The notes under the pieces were generated by a model, which worked only from the letters and a program-made list of their open reading frames with translations, ran no database searches and was not told where the DNA came from. Shown in pieces: positions 1 through 9,595 of a stretch of DNA of 64,000 nucleotides (its first letter is position 1; the number at the start of each line of letters is the position of its first letter). This DNA is from Metellina segmentata (Eukaryota > Arthropoda > Arachnida > Araneae > Tetragnathidae), in assembly GCA_947359465.1 (NCBI GenBank), contig OX375872.1:138093432-138157431 (forward strand), given 5' to 3'. Position numbers and translations under genes: made by a program.

Positions 1-152
1 AAAACATATTGAAAAATAATTCTAAAACATTTTGAAAGAAGTCATACTGAAACAAAGTAAACTATATAACACTTTTTAATTGAAAAAAACCACAGGATTC
101 ATATATTTTACACAAAGTAATGCACTATAGTAAAAACAAAAGAACGTATTTT

Positions 153-698
153 TTACATGCCTGCATTTTTTAAGAGACAAATATTTCCTATGAGCCAGTT
201 ATTAAAAGCCGTCACCTCAGCTTTTGGGCAATGCAAATGATTTTTGTGATGACCACATGATAGTTTTTCGATCTCTTTGTTGGTGATTAGAGCACATAGT
301 ACATCGAATTTTGGACACCCAAAGTGTTCCAAGTTGATGTTTGGAATATTCAAGGCATCTAAGCGTTGTTTCTCAACACAACCACCTTTGTAAGCAACTA
401 GGTACTGAGAGACACTCTTTGTCTGCTTGTACAATTCCAAAAGTTTAGAGTCTAGACTTTCTAAGGGATACACGTTTTGCCATGCTATGGGACAGAAAGG
501 AAGTCCACACACGTAATTTTCAACATATCGCACAGTTTTACGATCTTTGACACTAAGTTTATACTTATAAGGCGATAGGTTAAAACGAATACTCGCAGCT
601 ACTTGCGATTTTATAGCGATGTAACCGTATTCACGTACTAAGAAACCTTCGTTAGTTTGAAATCCATCAAAATCCACAATTGCGCAAATGTTAAACAT
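153..698 (-). CDS. Uncharacterised 181-residue protein, virus-like island (left arm copy)
   Basis: An intact single-exon ORF starting at the ATG at 698. The N-terminus reads MFNICAIVDFDGFQ, a hydrophobic strand followed by DxD; the middle has a YKGG..EK motif followed by NLE..GCPK; the C-terminus has a His/Cys-rich patch (CGHHKNHLHC) before an AEV..FNNWL segment. This arrangement resembles an uncharacterised family I have seen annotated across arthropods; an RNase H-like nuclease fold is possible from the acidic strand but not shown. It is divergent from the IAP gene with about 620 bp between the two ATGs. A TATA-like ctatatata lies about 70 bp upstream of the ATG. Function unknown. Confidence 0.7.
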   Translation of the reverse strand: MFNICAIVDFDGFQTNEGFLVREYGYIAIKSQVAASIRFNLSPYKYKLSVKDRKTVRYVENYVCGLPFCPIAWQNVYPLESLDSKLLELYKQTKSVSQYLVAYKGGCVEKQRLDALNIPNINLEHFGCPKFDVLCALITNKEIEKLSCGHHKNHLHCPKAEVTAFNNWLIGNICLLKNAGM

Positions 699-1321
699 TG
701 CTATTCAAAAGCGTTATATGCTCGTGGAAAAATAATTGTAAACTGGAGACACAAAGAACTGAACTATATATAGCACCATACACTTACTAATCAGTAAAGT
801 TAATCTTATTTTAGTCTTTTATCTTTTGTGAGTAACAATAAACTCGTAAGTGAAGAATGTACTCAGAAAACACGTGCTTGTGATAATGTGACAAGTAAAG
901 CTTTATGTTGTAATACAGGATTTTAACAAAATGGGGTATGCTTAAATGTGCATGTAATTTGTTCTTTTTTTGCTCTATCACGTAGATGAGTTGAATACAA
1001 TTTAATTCGGTGACTAAACTTGAGCAAGAAAAAAATATGTAACCAAATATAATTTATACTCGAGGAACTTGTTTTTTTACTTTCTTTAAAGTATACTGAT
1101 TTCTATTGATTATGCTGTTTTATTTTTCTAAATTTACATCAGTAAATTGAATTACTTATTTATGGGCTCAAATCTTTGCCTTTTGCTGAACAGAAATTAG
1201 TATCTTTGACTAGTATCCGATTTTTTAAAATTGACGAAGATAACCTTTATGAGGGGATTTAACTCAATAGGCCCTATAATTTTACACTTAAGAGTAACAG
1301 AGCAGTATAGTTTTTAGGAAA
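699..1321. promoter_or_regulatory. Shared upstream region of the divergent 181-aa and IAP genes (left arm)
   Basis: About 620 bp of AT-rich non-coding DNA between two divergently oriented ATGs. On the 181-aa side there is a TATA-like tract (764-772) followed closely by TCAGTT-like bases. No experimentally grounded promoter motif can be claimed; the layout itself suggests a bidirectional promoter. The mirror copy is 5484-6106. Confidence 0.35.
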
Positions 1322-1873
1322 ATGAATAACCATTATGTAAATTTGAAGCCAAAATTTCCAAGCATGTCTATGCTTAATAAACGCCTATCTACGTTTAGAG
1401 ATTGGCCACGCACAAACTTTGACATTTGGGACCTGGCCGAAAACGGATTGTTTTATACGGGTGTATCGGACAGAGTCAGGTGTTATTGGTGTGGCGAAGT
1501 GCTTGAAAATTGGCAAGAAGAGGATGTAGTGAGACACGAACACGTAAAGTTTTATCCAAAATGTTTGGTAGCCCAGCAACAGCAAATGATTGCTGACCCT
1601 AGATCAAAAAGAACACCAACAGATGAAATTGTACAGGTGGATGAAATCAAGAATAATACCAATGGTTTAATAAAACCCTATGTAAAAAATTACCCCTCAA
1701 ACAACGACAAGGACGTACGACTTTGTAAAATTTGTTTAGAATCCGAAATGGATGCTACTTTACAGCCTTGAGGGCATCTGGTGACATGCATGAGATGTAC
1801 GAAATGTCTCTTAACGTGTCCTATGTGCCGAACCAATATTTTACATAAAATTAAAACATACATTTGTTACTAA
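1322..1873 (+). pseudogene. iap: Inhibitor of apoptosis (BIR + RING), in-frame TGA in RING (left arm copy)
   Basis: Starts at ATG 1322. Residues about 20-86 form one BIR domain: R-L-STF-DWP, a CYWC pair, a tryptophan after it, then EHVKFYPKC closing the zinc site. A RING begins near residue 134 (CKIC) but the frame meets TGA at 1769-1771 exactly where the third zinc-binding cysteine is expected. Downstream, 1772-1873 stays open in the same frame, keeps the remaining RING ligands (His, four Cys) and ends at TAA. IAPs of this shape bind caspases or IAP antagonists through BIR and act as ubiquitin ligases through RING; baculoviruses, entomopoxviruses and other insect DNA viruses carry them. As written, the ligase half is lost. 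The nonsense change is in both palindrome arms. Confidence 0.9.
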
Positions 1874-2732
1874 ACGTTATCTATCATTTATCAATTCAAG
1901 TAGTAGATGCAATTTTTAGTGACTAACTGAACATGACGTGAAAGAATTCCATAAGAGTGGTATTTTGAGTTTAATGTTATTAAAGTAATACATGTGCGGC
2001 AGCCAAAAGACTAGTAAGGAGGTCCGATACTTCTAAAATAATTATAAGACTTTCTATCAAGGACTTGTGGTAAAATCGTGTAGGAAAGACTTATACCTCT
2101 TCTAAATATATTAAATATAATAACTATTTTACTTATCTGTTGTTTGTTCATTACATGCTAAACCTATTTTGGATACAGGAATTTTAAAGTGCCTTAAAAA
2201 GGAGTTACAAATTGCTTTTAAGAAAGATGTGTGTAAAAGTACTCTGTTAATGTACGAATGTTAAAGCTGGAAATAAATATTGATATTTTGAAATTTTTTC
2301 CTTTTTTATTTTCTAATTGATTTTTTACTGCATAACTTTTTCTTTTTTATTATTCTTAATAAACTTTATTTTGCTTTTTCCTTTTTTTTAAAAAAAGAAC
2401 ACAGTAACTTATATTTTTTGTTACTGCTTAACTTTTTTTTTCTTTTACTGTTAAACTTTTTTTTTACTTTTTACTGTTTAATTTTTTTTTAATTGTTTAA
2501 CTTTTTTTAACATTATCAAAAAAATACTATAATTGTTGTGTAGAATATTTTTTTTTTGACAACACTGGATTGAAGATAAAATATTTATTGAAAAACATAA
2601 GAATCGGTAAAACAGTTAATATAATTGTTATAACATACATATCTTACAAGTCTTGTACATACATTTGATTGCTCTAACAGTATTGAAAATATCTGTTGTA
2701 TTCAAATTCTCAAAAAAAGTTGCCCTCTAATA
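1874..2732. other. Non-coding AT-rich spacer with T-rich tracts (left arm)
   Basis: No ORF of note. From about 2290 to 2560 the DNA is a run of T-rich blocks separated by 'actg(c)ttaac'-like words, a degenerate short tandem pattern. The only arm-to-arm difference I found (gattg, 2667-2671) lies here. Mirror copy 4078-4931. Confidence 0.6.
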
Positions 2733-3355
2733 TTATGTCATAAAGTTTAATATTTTATTGCTCTCTCTTACAAAATTAATAGCAAACTCTTTCCAGTTAA
2801 CAGCATATAAAGCAAGGGTGAAATATTCGCAAAAGCGTTCGTCAGCACTCATCTTCATGCTAGCATGTACAGATTGATTGACAATTTCATTCTTACAACC
2901 TAAGCAATCATAAAGAATAGTAATATTTTTTTACCACAATTTCCTTTAGGCACTTGCAGAGAGAAGCTATAACTTCTCTCCAACAATCAGATTTATCAGT
3001 ATTACTGCAGTAAAGTTTGTAGCTTTCACCAGGATAACCATTTTTGATTTCCAGTTTCACATAGTATGGCAGCAAATACGTCAAAAGCGATATTTTCAAT
3101 ACATATGACACACTAGCGTAAAATTCACACAATTTAAAGTACTGATCAGAATTCATAAACACACAATGGGGCGAGAACTGAAAACAATTTTCTTTTTTCT
3201 GAAATACACGTTGTAAAACCAAGTTCATTTTTTTCAGCATCAGACGCTTTAGAAAGGAAGACTTCCTTCTCTATAACTTTAACGTCGGAGGCAGTTGCAA
3301 ACGCGAAAAACTTGCTCACCTTCTCCATAAGAATATACCATGTTTTCGGATGCAT
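2733..3355 (-). pseudogene. Unknown gene split over three frames (left arm copy)
   Basis: Mirror of 3455-4077; see that entry. The two A7 runs that split the frame are T7 runs here and have the same length, so the breaks predate or were copied with the duplication. Cysteine-rich, no recognised domain. Confidence 0.5.
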
Positions 3356-3390
3356 AGAAACACATTCCTTTGTTGGTTGCAAGACACTGT

Positions 3391-3419
3391 GTCCACATAC
3401 GTAAATTTACGTTAGGTAA
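3391..3419. other. Spacer at the palindrome centre
   Basis: A 29-bp unpaired spacer separates the arms. Its middle, 3399-3412, is itself a perfect 14-bp palindrome (acgtaaatttacgt), offset by half a base from the arm centre, flanked by eight and seven non-pairing bases. The whole centre could fold as a hairpin with small bulges. Confidence 0.9.
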
Positions 3420-3454
3420 ACAGTGTCTTGCAACCAACAAAGGAATGTGTTTCT

Positions 3455-4077
3455 ATGCATCCGAAAACATGGTATATTCTTATGGAGAAGGTGAGCAAGT
3501 TTTTCGCGTTTGCAACTGCCTCCGACGTTAAAGTTATAGAGAAGGAAGTCTTCCTTTCTAAAGCGTCTGATGCTGAAAAAAATGAACTTGGTTTTACAAC
3601 GTGTATTTCAGAAAAAAGAAAATTGTTTTCAGTTCTCGCCCCATTGTGTGTTTATGAATTCTGATCAGTACTTTAAATTGTGTGAATTTTACGCTAGTGT
3701 GTCATATGTATTGAAAATATCGCTTTTGACGTATTTGCTGCCATACTATGTGAAACTGGAAATCAAAAATGGTTATCCTGGTGAAAGCTACAAACTTTAC
3801 TGCAGTAATACTGATAAATCTGATTGTTGGAGAGAAGTTATAGCTTCTCTCTGCAAGTGCCTAAAGGAAATTGTGGTAAAAAAATATTACTATTCTTTAT
3901 GATTGCTTAGGTTGTAAGAATGAAATTGTCAATCAATCTGTACATGCTAGCATGAAGATGAGTGCTGACGAACGCTTTTGCGAATATTTCACCCTTGCTT
4001 TATATGCTGTTAACTGGAAAGAGTTTGCTATTAATTTTGTAAGAGAGAGCAATAAAATATTAAACTTTATGACATAA
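3455..4077 (+). pseudogene. Unknown gene split over three frames (right arm copy)
   Basis: Three consecutive open stretches in different frames tile this region: ATG 3455 to a stop at 3664, an overlapping frame to 3902, and a third to TAA 4077. Each hand-over can be placed at an A7 run (3576-3582 and 3878-3884), and both need the same +1 step, as expected for an extra A in each run. A single ancestral gene of roughly 200 codons explains this better than three tiny genes. It is Cys/Tyr-rich (e.g. KLYCSNTDKSDCW) and I recognise no family. Homopolymer sequencing error is the main alternative to true decay. Confidence 0.5.
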
Positions 4078-4931
4078 TATTAGAGGGCAACTTTTTTTGA
4101 GAATTTGAATACAACAGATATTTTCAATACTGTTAGAGAAATGTATGTACAAGACTTGTAAGATATGTATGTTATAACAATTATATTAACTGTTTTACCG
4201 ATTCTTATGTTTTTCAATAAATATTTTATCTTCAATCCAGTGTTGTCAAAAAAAAAATATTCTACACAACAATTATAGTATTTTTTTGATAATGTTAAAA
4301 AAAGTTAAACAATTAAAAAAAAATTAAACAGTAAAAAGTAAAAAAAAAGTTTAACAGTAAAAGAAAAAAAAAGTTAAGCAGTAACAAAAAATATAAGTTA
4401 CTGTGTTCTTTTTTTAAAAAAAAGGAAAAAGCAAAATAAAGTTTATTAAGAATAATAAAAAAGAAAAAGTTATGCAGTAAAAAATCAATTAGAAAATAAA
4501 AAAGGAAAAAATTTCAAAATATCAATATTTATTTCCAGCTTTAACATTCGTACATTAACAGAGTACTTTTACACACATCTTTCTTAAAAGCAATTTGTAA
4601 CTCCTTTTTAAGGCACTTTAAAATTCCTGTATCCAAAATAGGTTTAGCATGTAATGAACAAACAACAGATAAGTAAAATAGTTATTATATTTAATATATT
4701 TAGAAGAGGTATAAGTCTTTCCTACACGATTTTACCACAAGTCCTTGATAGAAAGTCTTATAATTATTTTAGAAGTATCGGACCTCCTTACTAGTCTTTT
4801 GGCTGCCGCACATGTATTACTTTAATAACATTAAACTCAAAATACCACTCTTATGGAATTCTTTCACGTCATGTTCAGTTAGTCACTAAAAATTGCATCT
4901 ACTACTTGAATTGATAAATGATAGATAACGT

Positions 4932-5483
4932 TTAGTAACAAATGTATGTTTTAATTTTATGTAAAATATTGGTTCGGCACATAGGACACGTTAAGAGACA
5001 TTTCGTACATCTCATGCATGTCACCAGATGCCCTCAAGGCTGTAAAGTAGCATCCATTTCGGATTCTAAACAAATTTTACAAAGTCGTACGTCCTTGTCG
5101 TTGTTTGAGGGGTAATTTTTTACATAGGGTTTTATTAAACCATTGGTATTATTCTTGATTTCATCCACCTGTACAATTTCATCTGTTGGTGTTCTTTTTG
5201 ATCTAGGGTCAGCAATCATTTGCTGTTGCTGGGCTACCAAACATTTTGGATAAAACTTTACGTGTTCGTGTCTCACTACATCCTCTTCTTGCCAATTTTC
5301 AAGCACTTCGCCACACCAATAACACCTGACTCTGTCCGATACACCCGTATAAAACAATCCGTTTTCGGCCAGGTCCCAAATGTCAAAGTTTGTGCGTGGC
5401 CAATCTCTAAACGTAGATAGGCGTTTATTAAGCATAGACATGCTTGGAAATTTTGGCTTCAAATTTACATAATGGTTATTCAT
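4932..5483 (-). pseudogene. iap: Inhibitor of apoptosis (BIR + RING), in-frame TGA in RING (right arm copy)
   Basis: Exact mirror of 1322-1873: ATG at 5483, BIR intact, TGA at the third RING cysteine (5034-5036), frame then open to TAA at 4932-4934. The gene reads towards the palindrome centre, opposite to the split gene that reads away from it. Confidence 0.9.
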
Positions 5484-6106
5484 TTTCCTAAAAACTATAC
5501 TGCTCTGTTACTCTTAAGTGTAAAATTATAGGGCCTATTGAGTTAAATCCCCTCATAAAGGTTATCTTCGTCAATTTTAAAAAATCGGATACTAGTCAAA
5601 GATACTAATTTCTGTTCAGCAAAAGGCAAAGATTTGAGCCCATAAATAAGTAATTCAATTTACTGATGTAAATTTAGAAAAATAAAACAGCATAATCAAT
5701 AGAAATCAGTATACTTTAAAGAAAGTAAAAAAACAAGTTCCTCGAGTATAAATTATATTTGGTTACATATTTTTTTCTTGCTCAAGTTTAGTCACCGAAT
5801 TAAATTGTATTCAACTCATCTACGTGATAGAGCAAAAAAAGAACAAATTACATGCACATTTAAGCATACCCCATTTTGTTAAAATCCTGTATTACAACAT
5901 AAAGCTTTACTTGTCACATTATCACAAGCACGTGTTTTCTGAGTACATTCTTCACTTACGAGTTTATTGTTACTCACAAAAGATAAAAGACTAAAATAAG
6001 ATTAACTTTACTGATTAGTAAGTGTATGGTGCTATATATAGTTCAGTTCTTTGTGTCTCCAGTTTACAATTATTTTTCCACGAGCATATAACGCTTTTGA
6101 ATAGCA

Positions 6107-6652
6107 ATGTTTAACATTTGCGCAATTGTGGATTTTGATGGATTTCAAACTAACGAAGGTTTCTTAGTACGTGAATACGGTTACATCGCTATAAAATCGC
6201 AAGTAGCTGCGAGTATTCGTTTTAACCTATCGCCTTATAAGTATAAACTTAGTGTCAAAGATCGTAAAACTGTGCGATATGTTGAAAATTACGTGTGTGG
6301 ACTTCCTTTCTGTCCCATAGCATGGCAAAACGTGTATCCCTTAGAAAGTCTAGACTCTAAACTTTTGGAATTGTACAAGCAGACAAAGAGTGTCTCTCAG
6401 TACCTAGTTGCTTACAAAGGTGGTTGTGTTGAGAAACAACGCTTAGATGCCTTGAATATTCCAAACATCAACTTGGAACACTTTGGGTGTCCAAAATTCG
6501 ATGTACTATGTGCTCTAATCACCAACAAAGAGATCGAAAAACTATCATGTGGTCATCACAAAAATCATTTGCATTGCCCAAAAGCTGAGGTGACGGCTTT
6601 TAATAACTGGCTCATAGGAAATATTTGTCTCTTAAAAAATGCAGGCATGTAA
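6107..6652 (+). CDS. Uncharacterised 181-residue protein (right arm copy)
   Basis: Identical mirror of 153-698, reading outward from the palindrome. Intact from ATG 6107 to TAA. Upstream ctatatatagttcagttc (from about 6033) combines a TATA-like tract with a TCAGTT initiator-like word. An AT-rich stretch follows it. That this frame has remained open while the IAP and the split gene are broken makes it the best-preserved gene of the island. Confidence 0.7.
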   Translation: MFNICAIVDFDGFQTNEGFLVREYGYIAIKSQVAASIRFNLSPYKYKLSVKDRKTVRYVENYVCGLPFCPIAWQNVYPLESLDSKLLELYKQTKSVSQYLVAYKGGCVEKQRLDALNIPNINLEHFGCPKFDVLCALITNKEIEKLSCGHHKNHLHCPKAEVTAFNNWLIGNICLLKNAGM

Positions 6653-6804
6653 AAAATACGTTCTTTTGTTTTTACTATAGTGCATTACTTTGTGTAAAAT
6701 ATATGAATCCTGTGGTTTTTTTCAATTAAAAAGTGTTATATAGTTTACTTTGTTTCAGTATGACTTCTTTCAAAATGTTTTAGAATTATTTTTCAATATG
6801 TTTT

Positions 6805-8421
6805 AGAACAATTTGTTTTTTGCAGAGATTGTTTGAAGAATACATAAAATTCATACTTAAACATTATTTCAATGATATTTGTTCATTTAAAAATTAATTA
6901 GTATTTAAAATTTTCCGTTGTTTTTTAAATTATACTCATGTGTAAAACTATCAGTGGTGTGAGTAAATCTTTAGATTATGCATTAACTATCAAGAAAGGG
7001 GCAATAATTTATTTTGTTTAGCAGCCTTAAAATGTACACATTATTTTCAAAAATCACAAAAACCCACTTACTATCCATTTAACGTAGCAATGTAGTACAT
7101 CTAAAATTATAAAAGACCTATACAAAGTATCTTGTAAAATACTTGTACAAAATTGGCATTTGACTCTGCAATTTAAACTGCATAATATACACAAGGTTTT
7201 CAAGTAAATAAAAAGAAGTTCATATGTTTAGTAAAATGTATGGTTTGCAAGAGCATTAGAATAAAGACATTTAATTTAGAACTTCAAGGACTAAAAGTTT
7301 ATTAATATTCATTTTCACTACTTCAAATGTACAAGTAAACATCTTCATAGTATGGGTCTTGCAATGTTTTAACTAAAGGTAAAAAATATTTTACTTTTAC
7401 AGGTTTCTTTCTAATTTTTTTCTTACATAAAAACATGCTTTAAGAAATCAAAATGCTAAATGTCTTAATTGTAAATTGAAAATAATTATTTTTTGTAATC
7501 TGCATTTAAAATTTTTTAATAATACCTAATTTATATGTTCAATCGTATGTTTTTAAAATCATTATTAAAATATGTGTAATAGTATCTAATTTTTGTGTAA
7601 AAGCATCTTAATATTTTACAGTAAATCAAAGAAAATTTCATTTCAAAAAGTTTGTAAATCTAAAAAATTGAATCACTAAATTTTAGCCAGATTAATTTTT
7701 TTTAAATTATATTACTAGGAAATAATAATTAAAAAATAACATATGGTTTAGATTTCAATACGATTATAACTTCTTCAAATGTACAAGGAGTCATCTGCGT
7801 TTCTACTCATTTGTTAAGGTCATCAAATCTTGTAAGTTTAATTAACTTTGTTCCACTGTTTCTTTGTTTAATCAACTTACTTCTGTAAGTACCATGTTGT
7901 ACTTCTGTGGTATATGGGTGAGTTTTCTTTAGTTCAATTAAAAAAAAAATTACAAGGAAACATGTGCATAGTATGGGTTTTGCAAAGTTTTCAAATAAAA
8001 TAAAAAAGATTTTTTTATTTTTACTTAAGTGTACAGTATTTAAAAATAAATTCTGCAATCAAATATGTGCTGTATAATCTAATGTATAATTAGTGTTTAA
8101 GTGAAAGCATCTAAATTTAAAAAACACATAAATATTTATAGCAAATAAAATTTCATTTAAGATCTTGCATTAAAAAAAGACACAATTTATAAAATTAGTA
8201 TTTAATTTTTAAAAAAATCCAGAATACAGTGTATGTGGTAGGACACGCATAAAAGTTTCTTTAAAATAACAATAAGATGTAAGTATAAAAAATAATATTC
8301 ACAAGGGCATAAATATTAATTGTAACGTTTTCCAAATATCGTTTAGTGTACATTCTTATTTGCATTGTGTTCCAGTTCAGGGGCTCATATGGGTATTATC
8401 ACTAATTTATACAATAATTTT
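6805..8421. repeat. AT-rich spacer with a degenerate ~630-bp duplication
   Basis: No convincing gene. About 7325-7690 and 7950-8215 share ordered words: 'catagtatgggt..tgcaa.gtttt', 'gaaagcatct/aaagcatctt' and 'aaatttcattt', consistent with an old tandem duplication of about 630 bp. The 83-codon minus ORF at 7807-8058 is low-complexity and falls across this repeat. Confidence 0.5.
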
Positions 8422-9042
8422 TCAAAACGTTAAGTTAATTCTAGGGTATAATGCATTTCCACGGGGCAAGCTGTGTAACCAAAATTTGTTGGTTGGATAA
8501 ATCATTAAAAGTAAACTTCCATTTTCCAGAACAATTTTTAACGAGTTGTAATTCTTTCTAGAAAACACAAACTGTCTTTTTTGTCCAAATGAAACAGACG
8601 CTATTGGCGCATTATGATCCAAGTCCTTCTCGCTGTCTTTATGTGCACCTATACAGTCCTTGCCATCTTTATAACGGTTCACCAACACAAAATTAAATCT
8701 TGCATCAATTATTCGTTCCACTTCACCCTTTATTTCCAACAGTAAAGGAGACCAGGGCTTGGCTGCAATACAAGATCCACTAAAGGTATAGCTTATACCT
8801 TCGTCTCCGTATGCTACAAGTTGTCGAGGCACAGTATGTTTCTTACCGTAAATTTCTATAGTAGTTTCCTCTTTCTTTAAATACGTTAATTCGTTTTCCA
8901 ATCGACGGAAATATGACCAACCATCACAATCTGTAAACAATTTACCATATTCATAGCATAAAAAATCTTTACAGTATTTCTGAAAACACTGTTCTTTGTC
9001 TGTACGCATTTTCTTTGCAGGTCTAATATAACTAGAATCCAT
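8422..9042 (-). CDS. ALKBH2-like 2-oxoglutarate/Fe(II) dioxygenase, C-terminally truncated
   Basis: Intronless ORF; I choose the second ATG (9042, MDSSY) over 9087 because the extra 15 residues are only hydrophobic filler. 206 residues. It shows the AlkB order: PRQLVAYGD near 72-80, YTFSG near 85, FNFVLVNRYKDG near 116-127, iron ligands H134-x-D136 and H190 (FWLHSLP), and R201 in RINLTF. These enzymes oxidatively remove alkyl groups from 1-methyladenine and 3-methylcytosine in nucleic acid. The protein stops straight after NLTF: the TGA at 8422-8424 takes the place of the second conserved arginine and the two codons after it still fit the family, so a CGA-to-TGA change is likely. Could be a viral gene or a retrocopied host ALKBH2. 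Confidence 0.85.
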   Translation of the reverse strand: MDSSYIRPAKKMRTDKEQCFQKYCKDFLCYEYGKLFTDCDGWSYFRRLENELTYLKKEETTIEIYGKKHTVPRQLVAYGDEGISYTFSGSCIAAKPWSPLLLEIKGEVERIIDARFNFVLVNRYKDGKDCIGAHKDSEKDLDHNAPIASVSFGQKRQFVFSRKNYNSLKIVLENGSLLLMIYPTNKFWLHSLPRGNALYPRINLTF

Positions 9043-9595
9043 GATGTATCTAAAAAACAGTAGAAGGGCAAAAATCCAGAGAAGCAAAATTATTCAAAGA
9101 CCCTAGAAACAAATTCAACTATGCTTTTAAAAGCCTCTTAGTTATCAAACAGTATAATCACTTTCTTTTGTTTGGTCCCTAACATTTTCAGATACCACAA
9201 CACGTGTACTTCAGTAGTTTAAGCTAATCTTTAATTTTCTTTTGAGTCACTTTTATCGATGACTCCTTGTATAAGTCCGTTCCTTCTCTTTAACCTACAC
9301 GTGCAAAAACATTATCCTTAGTCATGTGTAATTCTCACACGTTCCAGGGGCTTCTAGACTTTTCAATATTTGGTAGTATGTACTATACGCATTAACAGAA
9401 TAACAGACTATTTTAAATATAACACAATCATTTATGTAGTCGTAATCAAACGGATAAAGTGCTTGTGTAAAATCGGTTGGCCGTGATTACCTTTTGCTGG
9501 GTTCAAATACACGTATTATTATTTTTCTTTCAAATAATTATCCATTTAATTCTAAAATATAGCTGGGAAATAAATCCTTTTAAAACTATTTGTTA
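9043..9595. other. Spacer between virus-like island and host repeats
   Basis: AT-rich, no gene or recognised repeat. The island boundary on this side falls somewhere here, since recognisable host interspersed repeats begin near 9.6 kb. Confidence 0.4.

Larger units (their letters stand above)
1..6804. repeat. Giant inverted repeat (palindrome), arms about 3.4 kb
   Basis: Positions 1-3390 are the reverse complement of 3420-6804. Positions pair as p and 6805-p in the outer part and p and 6810-p near the centre. The shift comes from five bases (about 2667-2671) present in the left arm and absent in the right (junction about 4138). Every gene in the arms therefore appears twice in mirror orientation, with the same stop codons and homopolymer lengths. 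The left arm is still paired at base 1, so the repeat may extend beyond the window. A natural inverted duplication, a viral concatemer junction, or a fold-back assembly artefact would all look like this. Confidence 0.97.

Noticed and set aside
1385..1585. 66-codon minus ORF antisense to the IAP gene (and its mirror 5220-5420)
   Set aside because: Shadow of the BIR coding sequence; no motif of its own.
1769..1771. Selenocysteine at the IAP TGA as the preferred reading
   Set aside because: No SECIS-like structure could be identified by eye and a point mutation is simpler; kept only as an alternative.
7807..8058. 83-codon minus ORF
   Set aside because: Low complexity and crosses a degenerate non-coding duplication.
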